A DNA stretch of 64,000 nucleotides from Iris pallida (GCA_029216955.1 JANAVB010004000.1:2327708-2391707), one strand, 5' to 3'; positions 1 through 9,787 are shown, numbered from the stretch's first letter. Notes: generated by a model not told the origin, from the letters alone. Program-made: numbers and translations.

Positions 1-30
1 TGCTATTTTCTATCATGTCGATACTGGAAA

Positions 31-104
31 GGTTCTCGTGTAATTCCAAACGGAGAATTCTATACTCCGTATTATATTACGAGAATGTCATTCTCCGTGT
101 TAGG
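31..104. repeat. Isolated trace of the ATTCTCCGT repeat family
   Basis: Forward and reverse copies of the core (ACGGAGAAT, ACTCCGT, CATTCTCCGTGTTAG) lie within about 75 bp. The string ATTCTCCGTGTTAG recurs in the larger arrays near 9.0-9.6 kb and 13.9-14.1 kb, so this is probably a decayed member of the same family. Confidence 0.4.
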
Positions 105-441
105 TTCACATCATACATTTCATTGTTGTTTGTTTTATTTCATGCGAACAACCAAACACTCAGAGAAACAATGAAAGGCTCGTTGAGGAGAAAAGGGAGC
201 TTCAAAATAAGTTGAATCATTTAAGATTGAAGCCAATGAAAAGGATTGCAAAATTAAAGATCTCGAAGCCATGGCTAAGTACTTCAGAATGAGTTACAAG
301 CTGCTGCTGAACCTGCTGCTCCAAGAGAAGTCAGAAGAAGAGGAGGATCGGGGGAAAAGAGGTTAATAAAAGCAATACAGTTGGAGAGGCTAATAAAAGC
401 AGAAGGTTAATGATGCTACGAAATCCCGAGAAGACGCCAAA

Positions 442-1561
442 ATGGCTGAATTAAAGAAGAACCGCGTCATACTAAGGGAATGCGATGAACTCTTACTTTG
501 GAAACATGCGGATGAAGAGCTGAAGAAACAATACATCGACATCGTAATTCCAGAAAGAATTCTCCAAAGTATGTATTCTGAACCCTTTTTTATTTCATTT
601 TTTCTAGACTTTTTCACAATTATGTAATGAGAATCTATCTTTATTAATTAATCTAAACTAAATTTATGTGCAGTGATATGGTATACGAATTTTATCCGAA
701 AAAGGGTGAAAATGAAGTTTCAGTCCAGCTGTCGGCAGTAGACATGCAAGACATACTCAACTATGACGACATGGAGGCTGGCATACTGGACATAATAATA
801 AGGAAGCTGAAAGAAATTCAAGGCAGTAAAAGGTGTGCCCCGTCTAGTTCGAAGGAGGTGCCATTGATCCAGAAAAAAAGCCGGCGCTCCAATCCCATAA
901 GTGGTCTGCATTTATGACGTCCTACACATTGGTAAGAATTCAAACAGAAAAATCCATATTCATGTGTACACCGATGAAAAATGACAGAAAAAAATTACTC
1001 ATGATATTGTGTATTGTTTTTGGGAAACAACAGACCGTCATTCAACGTGTCAATGAAGAAACCGCAAAACCCGGCGCCTGTGAAGACATCCAAAAAGTAG
1101 AAGACTTCGTCATGGGTTTGGAGGACGACATAGAGTTGTTATTCATCCCACTTTTTAATGCAACCATCAAACACTATACTCTGCTCACATTCAACTTTAT
1201 CTCCTACGACTGGACACACTACAACTCCTTGTGGCAAACCACGTACGATACGTGCAAGGTGGATGCAGAATTAACGAAGAAAACCTTAGAGCCTATCGTC
1301 AGGAGAAAAGTTGATATGATGAGGGAGAGATGCCCGGCGAAGAAGGAGTATGAGAGCAAAGTGCTGAATTGTTCTCTAAATTGCCCACAACAACGGGCAC
1401 CCAACTGCCTCTTGTACACGGCGTATTATATGAATAGGTTGACGACTCCTCCCTTCGAAATACCGGGAGAAAATGACAATGAAACTCACCAGAAGATTAC
1501 AAAGATGAGGTTGTCATGGGCTAAGGAGTTGCTTTCAAGCAAATATGTAAATCGATCCTAG
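442..1561 (+). pseudogene. Degenerate Ulp1/C48 cysteine-protease-like gene
   Basis: Several open segments read in order like a Ulp1 (SUMO-protease, peptidase C48) catalytic domain. A segment near 770-815 resembles the family's N-terminal pattern (GILDIIIRKLK). From 1034 the reading contains LLFIPLF, then KHYTLL at the catalytic His position, HYNSL where YDSL is usual, and CPQQ followed by NC at the Gln and Cys positions. So His, Gln and Cys are visible but the catalytic Asp is replaced by Asn. A phase-0 intron with a GTAAGA donor fits 932-1033. The upstream parts cannot be joined in one frame: a GTATGT donor at 569 and a CAG acceptor ending at 673 give the wrong phase, and the frame changes again near 830-850. 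A charged, coiled-coil-like stretch at 181-300 may be a further upstream piece. Such domains occur in plant host proteases and, often, in transposon-carried copies. I take this as a pseudogene, probably transposon-associated. Confidence 0.5.
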
Positions 1562-1740
1562 CAATGACATTGTAAAACAACAATGTAATTATGATGTAAT
1601 TGGGCAAGGAACTTCTGTCTTTTATAAGCTCTGCTTTTATAATATAATCATTTTTGAATTATATTTACATCGTCAAAACCACGAAAAGTTTGACTTTTAT
1701 TTACATATGAAACAACTCGAACTCATGCGCCAAAAGGGCA

Positions 1741-2187
1741 GTGGGTTCCTTAGCCTCAGGAGTCTATCTCTTCGACATGTTCCTTGTTGAAGAAGGATGG
1801 CTTTGCACGGTGCTCTCCCTCAAAACAAAATTCCTTGAGGCAGTGGGTTCCTTTGCCTCAGTGAGTTCCTTTGCACGGAGGATGCACGATGAAGTGACTT
1901 GTCTCAAGGAGTCATGCTACGGTTCCTATGCTCTGACCATGCACGATCAATACCATCTACCACGCGGACACGAACTGAAAGACGACAGAGAACAACACTC
2001 CTTGACAGTTGATGCTTTCAATTGGATTCCTTGAAGCAAAACACTTCATCGTGCATCATCAGAGGAGTGTTGTTCTCAAGGAATTCAATTGAAAGCTTCA
2101 ACTGTCAAGGAGTGTTGTTCTCTGTCGTCTTTCAGTTCGTGTCCGCGTCGTATTCATCGTGCATCGTCAGAGCATAGGAAACAATAG
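1741..2187. repeat. Long imperfect inverted repeat with nested repeats
   Basis: Bases 1921-2034 and 2076-2183 are inverted copies of each other, about 110 bp per arm, with a loop near 2035-2075. Matching stretches include the region of GACGACAGAGAACAACACTC and the outer ends around CCTATGCTCTG. A smaller inverted pair (ATGCACGATGAAGTG at about 1882 against CACTTCATCGTGCAT at about 2043) and a direct repeat of GTGGGTTCCTT (1742, 1844) lie in the same block. No transposase is visible. It could be a fold-back element or a locus giving hairpin RNA. Confidence 0.75.
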
Positions 2188-2384
2188 AAGAAGAAAGAGT
2201 AATGATATTATCGTACCTTCATATTGACCCTCTATATATAGCCCTTCCATCTGATGTGGCATGTTAAATAAATGAGCTTCTTAGCATTTTCCTAAATTAA
2301 TAGTGTGTCATCTGACATGACTGATGACATGGCAAATTTTAATCCAAAAAGTTAACAACCCAATTTTCTCCATAATAATTTAAC

Positions 2385-2545
2385 GTTAATATCAAAGTTA
2401 TTTTAGTGTTAATATTAATTTATGTTAATATTAATGTTAGTTAATGTTAATATTAATATTATTGTTAATGTTAACGATAATATTAATATTAATGTTAATG
2501 TTAATCTGGAATATTAACTTTAATGTTAATTTTTATTTTTAGTTT
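2385..2545. repeat. AT-rich (TTAATG/TTAATATTAATG) repeat
   Basis: Irregular repeats of TTAATGTTAATATTAA fill this stretch. The sequence on its left (CTGACATGACTGATGACATGG, about 2316-2336) and the minisatellite on its right resemble the flanks of the AT core in the element at 6704-7040. The two loci therefore look like relatives of one MITE-like element. Confidence 0.6.
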
Positions 2546-2562
2546 TATTTACAAAAAAATTT

Positions 2563-2735
2563 GCCACGTCAGCTGCCAGATCAACATGTCACGTCAGCTG
2601 CCACGTAAGGATGGCCAGATCAACATGTCACGTCAGCTGCCACGTAAGGATGGACAGATCAACATGTCACGTCAGCTGCCAGATCAATATGTCACGTCAG
2701 CTGCCAGATCTACATGTCACGTCAGCTGCCAAAAA
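2563..2735. repeat. Minisatellite of CACGTCAGCTGCC
   Basis: Six copies of CACGTCAGCTGCC are separated by AGATCAACATGT or ACGTAAGGATGG spacers, giving irregular 22-36 bp units. Each unit contains an ACGTCA core and the palindrome CAGCTG. A single related unit (GCCATGTCAGCTG) is present in the right arm of the MITE at 6704-7040. Confidence 0.85.
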
Positions 2736-2744
2736 AAATCTTGA

Positions 2745-3780
2745 GTGATTCTAGGAGCAAGCATAATTTTAAGGAAACAACTTCCAACAAAACTTTCTCG
2801 TCTTCTGGGTACGTGCCTTATTAAAATGTGTAGCTAATAACGCATGAGGAAGCATGCAACAGCAATCTCTACGTGGCCCTCTTTTGTAGGATAACACATG
2901 CATCAGCATTTAATGCTACGAAACCCTATTGTCTTGTTATGTATTGTGTATCCTATGTGGCATGAGACAGAGCCGCAGAAGACAATAACTTGCATAGGCG
3001 GCTATATTCAAAAATGACAAGAAGTTTAAAAAGTCATCTCCAACTCCAATGCAAAAAAAGTATTGAGAAGACAATATAAAGTAATTTTTTACGACTTCCA
3101 AGACAACCTTTGCTCTTCTAATGATATGGTATCAGTGTTTATTATTAAATTGTGTAGAATAACGCATGCAGAGCATTTAATGCTACGGGACCTGTTGCAT
3201 TAAGGAACACAACATGTGAGAAAGAACCCGAGAGAGATAGAGAGAGAAAGAGAGTGTGGGAGATGGGATAAAGAGGAAGGATCGAGCTCGACTAGATTTT
3301 AAACTTAAAATTCAATTTTGGTTATCATTACTAATAACTAGTTGGCACGTACTAGTTTAGACGAACACTAACCGAGCCCCGAGCAACGTGACATCAGCTA
3401 GCTAGGTTTCTAATACCGTGGCATTCATGTTAATTTAAACATTTACAATATTATTGAAACTAATATGACTACTAAAATTAAAAATAGTTTGGATTTAACA
3501 TTTACTTCAAACTAGTTAAAGTTAAAATTGTATTCTTTTTTATTTAAAATGTAATTGGAACTACAATTAATACTAACATTCGCTTGTCCCATAGTTTAAG
3601 TCGTATTTCCCTCGATGCTAGGCTTGACGTAGCCCTTGCTTGTCAAGTCGTTGCACGAACACATTAGAAAAGAGTTTTGTTGGGCTATCAAAGTATAGCA
3701 AGCAGCGTCCCGTGTCACGTGCATTTGTTAAGCAGTGAAAGGGTGTGAAGGCCACTGGCAATGTCAAGACATCACGGACT
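2745..3780. other. Non-coding stretch with minor repeats
   Basis: No gene is recognisable here. A GA-rich tract lies at about 3225-3262. GCATTTAATGCTACG occurs at about 2908 and again at about 3174. The AT-rich segment around 3422-3475 resembles 6640-6690. Confidence 0.5.
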
Positions 3781-3828
3781 ATAGCTGGGTTAGACGACGA
3801 CCCTTTTGCTGCGGGCCGAATCGGTCCC

Positions 3829-3881
3829 TTGGCCTAGGAATGGATTGGTTGAAGGAGCAATACACAAGAATAGACTGCCAT
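3829..3881 (+). pseudogene. Fragment of a gypsy aspartic-protease region
   Basis: The bases encode LGLGMDWLKEQYTRIDCH, which matches the segment [17 protein letters not shown] downstream of the protease active site in the gypsy copies at 25-53 kb. Only about 53 bp remain. Both sides are bounded by copies of the direct repeat ATAGCTGGGTTAGACGACGA (3781 and 3880). Confidence 0.65.
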
Positions 3882-3942
3882 AGCTGGGTTAGACGACGAC
3901 CCTTGATTCTCGACAGGTTGTAATATCTAACTGTTGTTAGAT

Positions 3943-4530
3943 AGTAGAACTAGACAGCGTTCTACGTCGTTTCTGCGGTGTAGGCTGGGACGCTGTTACG
4001 TTATGGAATGCCCTTACTCCGGGTGCGGGTCGTGATAGGGTGCGCGAGAAAGGAACACTGTCGCTATTGATTCGGTCGGGACCGATAGGTCGAGATCGAT
4101 TGACTCGATCGAACGGGAACGGTTGAATTAAGATCCATTCTCTCGCCTGAAGTAAACTCAATGTGAGTGGCTGACCCTCCTCTTCTCGACCCCCTTCCTA
4201 GGTAAATTGATAATGTTGTTGCGAATGAAAGGATAAATGCAAGGGCGCAAACACGGGAAAGGGATTGAGTTTTCAAAGATAATGTAGGCTATGTCTTAAT
4301 AACTAAAGAAAAATATGTCTTCGCACGGTTATGGACAACTTGTCGACAACATAGTTTCTTCGATCAACACAGGTTTAGCGGGGACTTGCATCGGAGCTAG
4401 CTACTTGCGTTGAAAGGACCTCGATTAACAAAGCTATACGTCCAGGATGGTTCCAGAGAAGCCATTCCATAACGTGACAGCGTCCCAGCCTACACCGCAG
4501 AAACGACGTAGAACGCTGTCTAGTTCTACT
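3943..4530. repeat. 67-bp inverted repeat pair (3943-4009 / 4464-4530)
   Basis: The arms 3943-4009 and 4464-4530 are reverse complements with a single mismatch by eye, separated by about 454 bp. The right arm continues into sequence that matches the end of the minus-strand LTR at 57.36-57.48 kb, so at least one arm is LTR-derived. The spacer has no recognisable gene. It holds an LTR-end-like motif, GGGTGCGGGTCGTGA, at about 4020. Confidence 0.75.
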
Positions 4531-4610
4531 ATTTAACAACATATATAATATCAAAACCTGTCAAGAACGATCAACTACGAATGGAGGACAAGCAATGTCA
4601 ATATAATATA
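4464..4610 (-). mobile_element. Gypsy LTR-end fragment
   Basis: The order GTAGAACGCTGT, then TATATAATATCAAAACCTGTC, then GGAGGACAAGCAATG parallels 57381-57480 in the minus-strand chromovirus LTR. The orientation is the same and the intervening sequence has diverged. Confidence 0.55.
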
Positions 4611-4889
4611 CTTAATAAGCTATGATATTGTTGCGACCGTCCAGTGTACGTATTTATGTATGGTATTTATGGTGCACATCATCTTAATTCAACCTAGTAG
4701 TTCAAAGGAGGGAATTATGTATAGTATTTATGGTGCACATCATTAGGACGGATTGCGACCGTCAAGTGTTGTGATAAGTTATGATATCAGTAGGTTTGGG
4801 ATCCTTCGGATATTGGTCTAGCAACCTGTATCGAAGCGATCATAGTCTTACACATAAGGATGCCAAAGATGCATTAAGGTGCGAACCGT

Positions 4890-5030
4890 CCATGGTCATT
4901 GCGTGATGACAGGCCAGGGTCATTGCTGCGACAGACCATGGAGAACTTGCATCAGCTAGCTATGGCAGCAGTGGAGAGAGGTGCACCGGCTACAGTTCAG
5001 GGAGCACCATGCCTCCCTAGCAGATCACAT
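4890..5030 (+). pseudogene. Possible gypsy gag remnant
   Basis: An open stretch reads LLRQTMENLHQLAMAAVERG, which has the look of the N-terminal gag region of plant chromoviruses. It is short, and it sits between LTR-like pieces, which supports a retroelement origin. The rest of the open frame to 5207 shows nothing recognisable. Confidence 0.35.
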
Positions 5031-5204
5031 ATCGCTCTAATAATTCAAATCACATTTTACATTTATTGGTCCAAGGGTTGTAACTCGGCTTCAAATGGTT
5101 TCCAAGTCGCCTATATCTTTGTCTTGTATTTCATTATAATGTCTCTTATAGTATTTGTCAATTCATATGGAACTTCTGTTGGTGTTTGTACTTGCTCATT
5201 TTTC

Positions 5205-6420
5205 TGACAGGATACCGTTGACTACGTACTCGTGCCCCTAATCAGGGTGCGGGTCGTGACAGAAACACCGTGACCTTCATATAGATAGGACCGGTGGGCT
5301 GAGATTAGCGCTGGGTGCAGGCGCAGGGCCTGCCACCCTTATGCATATGTTTAAGTTACGGTTGGTTGGTTGAGTGAAATGATATAATTTATTATGTAAA
5401 GTTCTAACCTTGCAGGCTAGGCGAAATGGGACATAGATGAGCACGATCACAATGTTTATGTTAAGATTATGTCTAACTGTATCTGCCGCAGGGATACGGT
5501 GGTGGACAAGTTCAGGATAGGTTCAGCTCGAGGCTGGACGTAACCACGTAACCACGTACTCGTGCCCCTAATCAGGGTGCGGGTCGTGACAGAAACACCG
5601 TGACCTTCATATAGATAGGGCGTAACCACGTACTCGTGCCCCTAATCAGGGTAGACGTAACCACATACTCGTGCCCCTAATCAGGGTGCGGGTTGTGACA
5701 GAAACACCGTGACCTTCATATAGATAGGGCCGGTGGGCTGAGATTAGCGCTGGATGCAGGCGCAGGGCCTGCCACCCTTATGCATATGTTTAAGTTTACG
5801 GTTGGTTGGTTGAGTGAAATGATATGATTTCTTATGTAAAGTTCTAACCTTGCAGGCCAGGCGAAATGGGACATAGATGAGCATGATCACAATGTTTATG
5901 TTAACATTATGTCTAACTGTATCTGCCGTAGGGACACGGTGGTGGACAAGTTCAGGATAGGTTCGGCTCGAGGCTGGACGTAACCACGTAACCACGTACT
6001 CGTGCCCCTAATCAGGGTACGGGTCGTGACAGAAACACCGTGACCTTCATATAGATAGGGCGTAACCACGTACTCGTGTCCCTAATCAGGGTGGACGTAA
6101 CCACGTACTCGTGCCCCTAATCAGGGTGCGGGTTGTGACAGAAACACCGTGACCTTCATATAGATAGGGCCGGTGGGCTGAGATTAGCGCTGGGTGCAGG
6201 CGCAGGGCCTGCCACCCTTATGCATATGTTTAAGTTTACGGTTGGTTGGTTGAGTGAAATGATATGATTTCTTATGTAAAGTTCTAACCTTGCAGGCTAG
6301 GCGAAATGGGACATAGATGAGCACGATCACAATGTTTATGTTAACATTATGTCTAACTGTATCTGCCGCAGGGACACGGTGGTGGACAAGTTCAGGATAG
6401 GTTCGGCTCGAGGCGGGGCT
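5205..6420. repeat. Three tandem copies of a ~440-bp unit with LTR-end motif
   Basis: The marker CCGGTGGGCTGAGATTAGCG occurs at about 5290, 5730 and 6170, giving a ~440-bp period. Each unit also carries short sub-repeats built on CGTACTCGTGCCCCTAATCAG, several of which continue into GGGTGCGGGTCGTGACAG. That last motif is almost identical to the LTR terminus at 56943-56959 and to the reverse complement of 57314-57330. The array is probably derived from an LTR end plus adjacent leader sequence. Confidence 0.85.
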
Positions 6421-6703
6421 CAGCTTGGACTTCCAGATGCATGGAGTCCTTAGCGTTCAAGAGGAGCTACCACATTGGCGTTCGGACTTGCGAGATGTTC
6501 AGCCGAAGACTACTTGTTGGCTATAAAGAGGCATAATGTATGGAACAATGTACTCCTTTGTGAGCTAGAGAGATCATGAGCGTTGTAGCCAATTGGCATG
6601 ATGAGTTGGGCTATTCAGAGCATTAATATTAAATCTACATTGGCTTTTCTGTTAATTTAAAATTTACAATATAATTAAAACTAATATTACAAAAATGCTA
6701 TTT
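6421..6703. other. Non-coding stretch, possible LTR remnant
   Basis: It continues from the last tandem unit. No gene is seen. The right part (6635-6695) is AT-rich and resembles 3422-3475. Confidence 0.4.
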
Positions 6704-7040
6704 GCTCCCAAAAAATTTGGGTGATACCATCTTCCATTATGTGGCATATGACATGGTTGCTAACATGACAGCTGACATGGCAAAATTTAACAATAAAATT
6801 AATATTAAAATAAACATTAATAGTAAATAAATAATTTAATATTAAATTAACATTGATTAATATTAACATTAACATTAGTATTAGCATTAACATTAATATT
6901 AATATTGACATTAATATTAACATTAAAAAAATTTGGGTAATTAATTTTTGGGGTTAAAATTTGCCATGTCAGCTGTTATGTCATCTGCCATGTCAGATGC
7001 CACATAATGGGAGATGGCATCACCCAAATATGTTGGGAGC
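6704..7040. mobile_element. MITE-like element with ~45-bp terminal inverted repeats
   Basis: The left end (GCTCCCAAAAAATTTGGGTG, then CCATCTTCCATTATGTGGCA) is mirrored at the right end (TGCCACATAATGGGAGATGG, then CACCCAAATATGTTGGGAGC). A further inner pair, CTGACATGGCAAAATTTAA and its inverse, flanks an AT-rich core of ATTAACATTAATATT repeats. The length is about 337 bp and there is no coding capacity. I cannot read a clear target-site duplication, so the superfamily is not assigned. Confidence 0.7.
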
Positions 7041-7234
7041 CTAAACGACTAATTGCTAATATTAATACAGTGGCATTACCGTTATTTCCCAATAAATTTG
7101 TGACTTGTTCGGACACACCCCTCCACGAGCGGGTTACATACACCCGCGTAAACGAGGGTTAAATAGCCTTTTCCAAAGAAGAGAACCCATCCGACTAGAG
7201 AGAAACAAAGGAAAGAAGAAGAAGAACAGTCGCA

Positions 7235-8195
7235 ATGGAGAGGAGCAAGATCAACTGCAGCGGATGGGCCGTCATCCCTACCGAGATTCTCTCGATGATA
7301 CTGGTACTGTCGGGGATGTCGGCGGACGAGGTAATGTGCAACGTGGCCCCAGTTTGCCGTTCGTGGTGGAAGGCGCTCAACGGTCCCTTAGACTATTGGT
7401 CCAACGTCGACTTGGTACAGTGGTGCCGGAGGACCCAGAAAACCGCTGAGATTAGTTTGACCGTAATGAAGCTCGTGGCTCGCAGTGAGGGACATCTAGG
7501 GTCCCTCTCCGCGTACAAGCTCGACGAAGCAGCCTTCTCTTTTGCATGTTTAAGGCCAGTGCAAAATTTTATTTGGTCTTATTCTAATACTTTATTTTTT
7601 CTATTACAAAATTTTACGTATACTTTTGTTAATTTCTATTGATGTTTTCCCATTTTTATAATACAGTAGAAAATTTCTAAGGGTTCTGCACATTCCGAAG
7701 TGCGACGTGAGTGATGAAACTTTCGTGAGACACTTGGATTTTCTTCCTGTGCTGGAAGAACTCGACATTAGCTACTGCCTCTACATCACGTCGACTGGAA
7801 TAATTTCCGCCGGAAATTATTGCCGCCGTCTGGTCAAGCTGAGTAGGAACATGCCCCCTCCGGATTTCATGCTCAGGAACATGTTCGTGTTGGACACGAA
7901 AAACGAGGCAGAGGGAAAGGCCGTGGCTAATTCGATGCCGCGTCTCGAGCACCTACATATGGGATTCGACATGTTCAATGGAGACACGCTGCGATCTATC
8001 ATATGCAACTGCAAGGGTCTTCGCCTGCTCGACATACGTGGGTGCTTCAACGTGATCTTCGACGACGAACTTTGGAAAATTTGTTATTCAATTCAGACGT
8101 TTAAAAAACCCTTTGATAATGTAATCCCAGTACCAGGAGAACCTGTGTACGAGTGGTATAATGAATTAGATACGATCTATCATTACTGGGGTTAA
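7235..8195 (+). CDS. F-box/LRR protein gene, SKIP19-like (two exons, possibly broken)
   Basis: Exon 1 starts at the ATG at 7235, in good context (GCAATGG), and encodes an N-terminal F-box (WAVIPTEILSMIL, then VAPVCRSWWKAL and a PLDYWSNVDL segment). Exon 2 runs from about 7667 to the TAA at 8195. It encodes leucine-rich repeats (LRVLHIPKCDVSDETF; LPVLEELDISYC; LRLLDIRGCFNV) and a short tail. This order matches plant F-box/LRR proteins of the SKIP19/FBW2 type, which are substrate receptors of SCF ubiquitin ligases. The intron lies between about 7548 and 7666, ending TTATAATACAG. The donor that best preserves the family sequence (GTTTAAG at 7548) gives the wrong phase with this acceptor. A donor at 7513 (GTACAAG) restores the frame but drops about 12 residues. 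The gene may be slightly mis-spliced in my reading, or may be a pseudogene. A TTAAATA box lies about 75 bp upstream. Confidence 0.7.
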
Positions 8196-8234
8196 TGGTG
8201 AAAACACTAGCATGCATGCATGCATTTCTTTATA

Positions 8235-8679
8235 CTCCCTCCGTCCCAAAAGTATAGTCCTATTTCTATTTTCACCAAGATTAAGAAAATCCAATTAATA
8301 TGTCCAACAAAACAAAATCTCTCCAATATGCCCCTTATAGATGTTTTGAATTTTGCTTTTGTACTTATTGTGATCTCTAATTGGGTTAATGAATGCCATT
8401 AAACTTTGGAGACAATATTTTGGCAAATTTTAGTTTGAATTTTGGAGGCAATATAAACTAAAGTGTCTTTTCAGTATCCATCATTAGAGCTCAAGTATAT
8501 TTTCAAAATACAACTCTTAAATGCATAGAGAATTGTAGAGTTTATCTTGATATAATTACAGTTTAAATAAGGCTAAATTTGTAAATTACTCCACAAACAT
8601 CCATTATATAAAAAGAAATGGGCTATAATATGGGACAAACCAAAAAGGAAAGTGAGACTATATTTTTGGGACGGAGGAG
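8235..8679. mobile_element. Stowaway-like MITE (Tc1/mariner type)
   Basis: The left terminus CTCCCTCCGTCCCAAAAGTA and the right terminus (reverse complement CTCCTCCGTCCCAAAAATA) are the classic plant Stowaway inverted repeats. They are flanked by TA on both sides (8233-8234 and 8680-8681). The 445-bp interior is AT-rich and non-coding. It lies about 40 bp downstream of the F-box stop codon, so it may contribute to that gene's 3' UTR or poly(A) region. Confidence 0.93.
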
Positions 8680-8838
8680 TATATATTTTTCACTAGTCTA
8701 CATACAAGATATTTTTTATGAGTTCGATTCTCCATTTTGAGCAAGTTTTACTTTTGTCAATACTAATTTTTAACATGATTATTTTTTTATAAATAAAATG
8801 GACTGTGATATAATGACGCCGAAGACGGCTCACTTCTG

Positions 8839-8938
8839 AGATTTCGACATTTTCCAACACAGATTTTACCATTAATACAATATCTCAGTGTAATCATATC
8901 CAAGAGATTTCGCCATTTTCCAACACAGATTTTACCTT
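8839..8938. repeat. Short direct duplication
   Basis: A ~31-bp sequence containing CATTTTCCAACACAGATTTT occurs at about 8839 and again at about 8905, just left of the ATTCTCCGT array. Confidence 0.6.
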
Positions 8939-8949
8939 ATTCAAAATAA

Positions 8950-9600
8950 ATTCTCCGTCCTATATGGACCATTCTCCGTCCTACATGTATCATTCTCCGT
9001 CCAACTTTCCGCATTCTCCGTCCTAATGTACCATTCGCCGTCCTAAATGTACAATTCTCCGTCCTAAATGTACCATTCTCCGTGTTAGAGGAACGGAGAA
9101 TGGCCATTAACAGCCAAACAGCCAAACTAATTCATAGCCTTCAAAACCAATTTATATAGATTCAAAATAAAACTAAACAGCCAAACTATTTAAAATTCAC
9201 AACCCTACACAACAGTCCTAAATGTACCATTCTCCGTCCTATATGGACCATTCTCCGTCCGACATCTATCATTCTCCGTCCTACATCTATCATTCTCCGT
9301 CCTAATGTACCATTCGCCGTCCTAAATGTACAATTCTCCGTGTTAAAGGAACGGAGAATGACCATTAACAACCAAACAGCCAAACTAATTTATCTTCACG
9401 AGCCTTCAAAACCAATTTATATAGATTCAAAACAAAACTAAACAGCCAAACTATTTAAAATTCACAACCCTACAGAACATTCCTAAACGTACCATTCTCC
9501 GTCCTAAATGTACCATTCGACGTCCTAAATGTACAATTCTCCGTCCTACATCCGTCCTAAATGTACCATTCTCCGTGTTAGAGGAACGGAGAATAGCCAT
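8950..9600. repeat. ATTCTCCGT minisatellite in ~264-bp higher-order repeats
   Basis: Units of about 21 bp built on CCATTCTCCGTCCTAAATGT (variants ATTCGCCGT, CCTACATGT) repeat about seven times from 8950. The block closes with a hairpin: CATTCTCCGT, a 9-nt loop, ACGGAGAATG. The block then starts again near 9200 and 9478, separated by a shared ~100-bp spacer (AACTAAACAGCCAAACTA), giving a higher-order period of about 264 bp. No gene is present. Confidence 0.88.
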
Positions 9601-9689
9601 TAACAGTCCCAAAAATTGTTCCATACTAAGTTAAAAGCATATATAGCACCCAAAAAATGTTAACAATAGAAAAATTCTACAGAACCCAA

Positions 9690-9752
9690 ACACCAGACTC
9701 GAACCTAGGCCTTCCATGTAAAAGCCAAACAGCACAACCAACTAAGCCTGGA
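9690..9752 (-). mobile_element. tRNA-derived SINE-like head (A and B boxes)
   Basis: On the minus strand the sequence reads GGCTTAGTTGGTTGTGC, a tRNA/SINE A-box type. About 30 nt later comes GGTTCGAGTCT, a B-box type. No cloverleaf with an acceptor stem is evident, so a tRNA-derived SINE head or decayed tRNA is more likely than a functional tRNA gene. The 3' part of the SINE would extend toward about 9610. Confidence 0.5.
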
Positions 9753-9787
9753 ATAAGACATCAATAATGTCTCTTATAGTCTACTAC

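Noticed and set aside
3937..4276. Two overlapping minus-strand open frames
   Set aside because: They lie in the LTR-derived inverted-repeat region and show no domain.
8950..9600. CRISPR-like array of short repeats with spacers
   Set aside because: The spacers are themselves repeated and near-identical, the repeats vary, and the context is a plant genome. It is a minisatellite.
9690..9752. Functional tRNA gene
   Set aside because: Only A-box and B-box similarity is visible. I could not form an acceptor stem or anticodon arm.
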